Shown here: in pieces, positions 61,919 to 64,000 of the stretch
How the letters are laid out: each line of letters opens with the position of its first letter
Numbering within the stretch: the first letter of the stretch is position 1
Source of the DNA: Candidatus Enterococcus murrayae
Lineage (GTDB): Bacteria; Bacillota; Bacilli; Lactobacillales; Enterococcaceae
NCBI RefSeq assembly: GCF_017315985.1
Contig: NZ_JAFLVR010000018.1
Location: 62,001-126,000 of the forward strand
Length of the DNA: 64,000 nt
Direction: 5' to 3'
The notes under the pieces: model-generated
The model's input: the letters and a program-made list of their open reading frames with translations, nothing else
What the model was told of the DNA's origin: nothing
The model's database searches: none
Made by a program: the position numbers and the translations under genes

Positions 61919-62416
61919 ATGCTGATCGCTATTTGGGCACAAGATAAGAATGGTTTGATTGGTAAGAATAATCACTTACCATGGCATCTGCCAAATGATC
62001 TACGCTTTTTTAAAGAAACCACGCTCAGTCACACTTTGGTGATGGGACGTAAAACATTTGAAGGAATGGGAGGGCGACCATTGCCTGACCGAAAAACGAT
62101 CGTATTAACTCGAGATATGGATTATCATGCCGAAAATATAATAGTTATGCATTCATTAGGTGAAGTTCTTGCCTATGATAGAGACAATAAAGGAAAAACT
62201 TTTATTGCGGGAGGCTCTGCCATCTATACAGAATTCTTACCTTATTGTGAAAAAATCTACCGAACTTTTATTGAAGCTAGCTTTGAGGGTGACGCCTATT
62301 TTCCAACGGTACTTTGGAATAAATGGCAGCTATTAGAACGAAAACAAGGTAAAAGAGATGAAAAAAATCCTTATCGTTATTATTTCGAGACATATGGAAG
62401 AACCGGAGCTTTTTAA
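61919..62416 (+). CDS. folA: Dihydrofolate reductase
   Basis: Reduces dihydrofolate to tetrahydrofolate. The 165-residue protein has 'IAIWAQDKNGLIGKNNHLPWHLPNDLRFFK' in style, with the conserved 'LPWHLPNDL' and catalytic Asp, then 'VMGRKTFEGMG', 'IVLTRD' and 'FIAGGSAIYTEFLP'. Standard chromosomal type. ATG follows GGAGGAG. No thyA is adjacent, although the two often pair. Confidence 0.97.
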   Translation: MLIAIWAQDKNGLIGKNNHLPWHLPNDLRFFKETTLSHTLVMGRKTFEGMGGRPLPDRKTIVLTRDMDYHAENIIVMHSLGEVLAYDRDNKGKTFIAGGSAIYTEFLPYCEKIYRTFIEASFEGDAYFPTVLWNKWQLLERKQGKRDEKNPYRYYFETYGRTGAF

Positions 62417-62522
62417 CATGTTTTTTCAGGATTTGTAAAGAAATAGTTTCAAGAATGATTTATTTCATGAGGTTTGATATACTGAAATTAATTTGAAACT
62501 AGGTATGGAAAGAAGGATCATA

Positions 62523-63362
62523 ATGCCAAATGTTAAAATTGTAACCGACTCATCTTGTACGATTGAAAAAGCAGTTCGAGATGAATTAAATATTACTGTT
62601 ATCCCATTATCAGTGATGATGGATGATGTAGTTTATCCAGATGATGATGATTTAACTGGAGAGCGCTTTATGGAAATGATGGCACGGGCCAAAAATCTAC
62701 CGAAAACTAGTCAACCACCGATCGGCTATTTTGCGGAATTGTATGATGAACTAGGAAAAGATGGGAGTTCTATTGTCTCCATTCATATGTCTCATACATT
62801 GAGTGGCACTGCAGAAGCGGCACGTCAAGCGACCTTTTTAAGCAGCAGTAATGTAACTGTAATTGATTGTGGTTTTATCGACCAGTCTCAAGCGTTTCAA
62901 GTAATAGAAGCAGCTAAATTGGCTCAATCGGGAGCAAGCCTTGATGAAGTATTGTCGGGAGTAGAGCGGGTGAAGGACCATAGCAAACTATTCATTGGAA
63001 TATCTTCGCTTGACAACCTTGTAAAAGGTGGTCGTATCAGCCGAGTAGCCGGGGTAATATCAAGTGTACTTAATATGCGTGTAGTCATGGAGCTTGAAGA
63101 TGGTGAATTGTTGCCAATAACAAAAGGCCGAGGTAAGAAGACATTCAGTAAGTGGTTTGGAACATTTATGGATGAGTTAACAAAAGTAAATGTGAAACAA
63201 ATTGGTATTTCTTATGCCGGTAAGCTAGACTTTATTGATGAAGCTAAGCAAGCATTGCAGGAAATGTTCCCAGATATGCACATTCCAGTTTTGCACACGA
63301 ATCCGATTGTTGCTACACATACGGGACCAGGTGCTTTTGCTATCATGTATTATACAGATTAG
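62523..63362 (+). CDS. DegV family fatty-acid-binding protein
   Basis: The 279-residue protein has the DegV fold: 'VKIVTDSSCTIEKAVRDEL' (fatty-acid carboxylate-binding TDSS), 'PKTSQPPIGYFAELYDEL', 'SSIVSIHMSHTLSGTAEAA' and the closing 'NPIVATHTGPGAFAIMYYT'. It resembles FakB, which presents fatty acids to FakA, but no FakA is nearby. ATG 62523 lies behind GAAAGAAGGA; the longer frame from 62493 has no site. Confidence 0.93.
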   Translation: MPNVKIVTDSSCTIEKAVRDELNITVIPLSVMMDDVVYPDDDDLTGERFMEMMARAKNLPKTSQPPIGYFAELYDELGKDGSSIVSIHMSHTLSGTAEAARQATFLSSSNVTVIDCGFIDQSQAFQVIEAAKLAQSGASLDEVLSGVERVKDHSKLFIGISSLDNLVKGGRISRVAGVISSVLNMRVVMELEDGELLPITKGRGKKTFSKWFGTFMDELTKVNVKQIGISYAGKLDFIDEAKQALQEMFPDMHIPVLHTNPIVATHTGPGAFAIMYYTD

Positions 63363-63370
63363 TTGAACCT

Positions 63371-63397
63371 GCCTCTAGCAATAGAGGCGTTTTTTTA
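63371..63397 (+). terminator. Intrinsic terminator after degV
   Basis: GCCTCTA (63371-63377) pairs with TAGAGGC (63382-63388) around GCAA, then GTTTTTTT. The T-run ends just before the next ribosome binding site. Confidence 0.9.
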
Positions 63398-63413
63398 CGA
63401 AGGAGCAGGATGA

Positions 63414-64000
63414 ATGAAACGTTTTGCAACATTACTAATTCCACTAGCGACTGCTGTGGTTACTTTACTTGTTCTCTTTTTAACTATACCTAAAGCTGAA
63501 CCTCGAATTCACGTGGTAAGAAGTGAAAATCAAAATTATAAGAAGTCTGTCCATCTGGTTGCAGTTGGGGACTCATTGACTGAAGGCGTCGGTGATGAAA
63601 CAAAGCGTGGAGGATATGTCCCATTGGTCGCAGATGCTTTACAGCAGAAATATGAACTATCTTCTGTTGAAAAAGACAACTATGGTGTTTCTGGTGAACG
63701 TAGCGATCAAATCTTAAAACGGGTGAAAAAAGATTCTGATTTACAGAATAGTCTAGCTAGTGCAGATATTATTACTATGACAGTTGGAGGAAATGATCTT
63801 TTTCAGGCATTTCAAAAAAATCTTAACGCAAAAACTGCTAAGCAATTTGATCGGTCAATCAAAAAATATGGCAAGCAGGTTAGTGAAATTTTAGCCGAAA
63901 TGCGAGAGCTAAATCCAAAAGCACCAATTTATGTTGTGGGTATTTATAATCCTTACTATTTAAATTTTCCAGAGATCAAAGCGATGCAGACAGTTGTAGA
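63414..64000 (+). CDS. SGNH/GDSL lipase, YpmR type, 3'-truncated by the window
   Basis: The frame begins at ATG 63414 with AAGGAGCAG 4 bases upstream (63399-63407) and continues past the window end (195 residues visible). An N-terminal hydrophobic segment (about residues 4-24) may be an uncleaved signal anchor. SGNH block I is 'AVGDSLTEGVGD' (nucleophile Ser), followed by 'YGVSGERSDQIL' (Gly) and 'ITMTVGGNDLF' (Asn). The order degV-ypmR fits Lactobacillales. Probably an extracellular acylhydrolase; substrate unknown. Confidence 0.88.
   Translation, partial: MKRFATLLIPLATAVVTLLVLFLTIPKAEPRIHVVRSENQNYKKSVHLVAVGDSLTEGVGDETKRGGYVPLVADALQQKYELSSVEKDNYGVSGERSDQILKRVKKDSDLQNSLASADIITMTVGGNDLFQAFQKNLNAKTAKQFDRSIKKYGKQVSEILAEMRELNPKAPIYVVGIYNPYYLNFPEIKAMQTVV

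Overview
The window is AT-rich chromosomal DNA from a low-GC Gram-positive of the order Lactobacillales, most likely an Enterococcus or a close Enterococcaceae relative. The housekeeping gene order (hemW-hrcA-grpE-dnaK-dnaJ; dnaG-rpoD; fur-xerD-ribT-scpA-scpB-rluB; fer/ypbB-recQ; cmk-rpsA-der-hup; ypiA-reoY; mazG-cca; folA-degV-ypmR), the MapZ-type division protein and the strong AGGAGG ribosome binding sites all fit this. No rRNA, tRNA, insertion sequence, prophage or CRISPR array was seen. The species is an inference from gene order and protein style, not from a database search.

Region 1 (2-20785) is a nearly complete anaerobic, early-cobalt-insertion cobalamin pathway on the + strand. The order is pduX (partial), cbiA, B, C, D, E, T, F, G, H, J, a cobA-hemD fusion, cbiK, L, M, N, Q, O, P, a PduO-type adenosyltransferase, hemC, hemD, a PurM-like protein (candidate alpha-ribazole kinase CblS), cobU, cobS and cobC. 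Most junctions overlap by 1-8 bases, so translation is probably coupled along one long transcript that ends at a hairpin at 20816-20842. HemC and HemD make uroporphyrinogen III, CobA methylates it, CbiK inserts cobalt supplied by the CbiMNQO importer, and the Cbi enzymes build the corrin. PduO, CbiP, CbiB and PduX add the upper ligand, amides and linker; CobU, CobS and CobC finish the nucleotide loop. HemA/HemL/HemB, a precorrin-2 dehydrogenase, CobD and CobT are not in the window. The promoter (and any B12 riboswitch) must lie upstream.

Region 2 (20786-28276) holds hemW and the class I heat-shock operon, with two CIRCE operators. The upstream one contains the hemW stop codon and a T-run. dnaJ has its own promoter, separated from dnaK by a terminator. 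A pRiA4b ORF-3-type protein follows.

Region 3 (28279-32864, mainly - strand) contains the most unusual element. A truncated, active-site-degenerate 3-dehydroquinate-synthase-like gene lies behind a consensus promoter, an 18-residue leader peptide rich in Phe/Tyr (NFYFSYFR), mutually exclusive stems and two tandem intrinsic terminators. This is the layout of a ribosome-mediated transcription attenuator. Beside it is an alpha/beta hydrolase-mprF operon.

Region 4 (32865-63990) is mostly core genome: a lysozyme-like protein, dnaG-rpoD, a MapZ-like division protein, cvfB, fur, xerD, the condensin partners scpA/scpB, rluB, an FMN riboswitch with ribU, ferredoxin, ypbB-recQ, a LysM protein, cmk, rpsA, der, HU, an EF-hand/Gln-rich membrane protein, a second degenerate DHQ-synthase-like protein beside ypiA and reoY, a YitT protein, MazG, CCA-adding enzyme, a thioesterase, an ABC-F ATPase, dihydrofolate reductase, DegV and a partial YpmR-type lipase.
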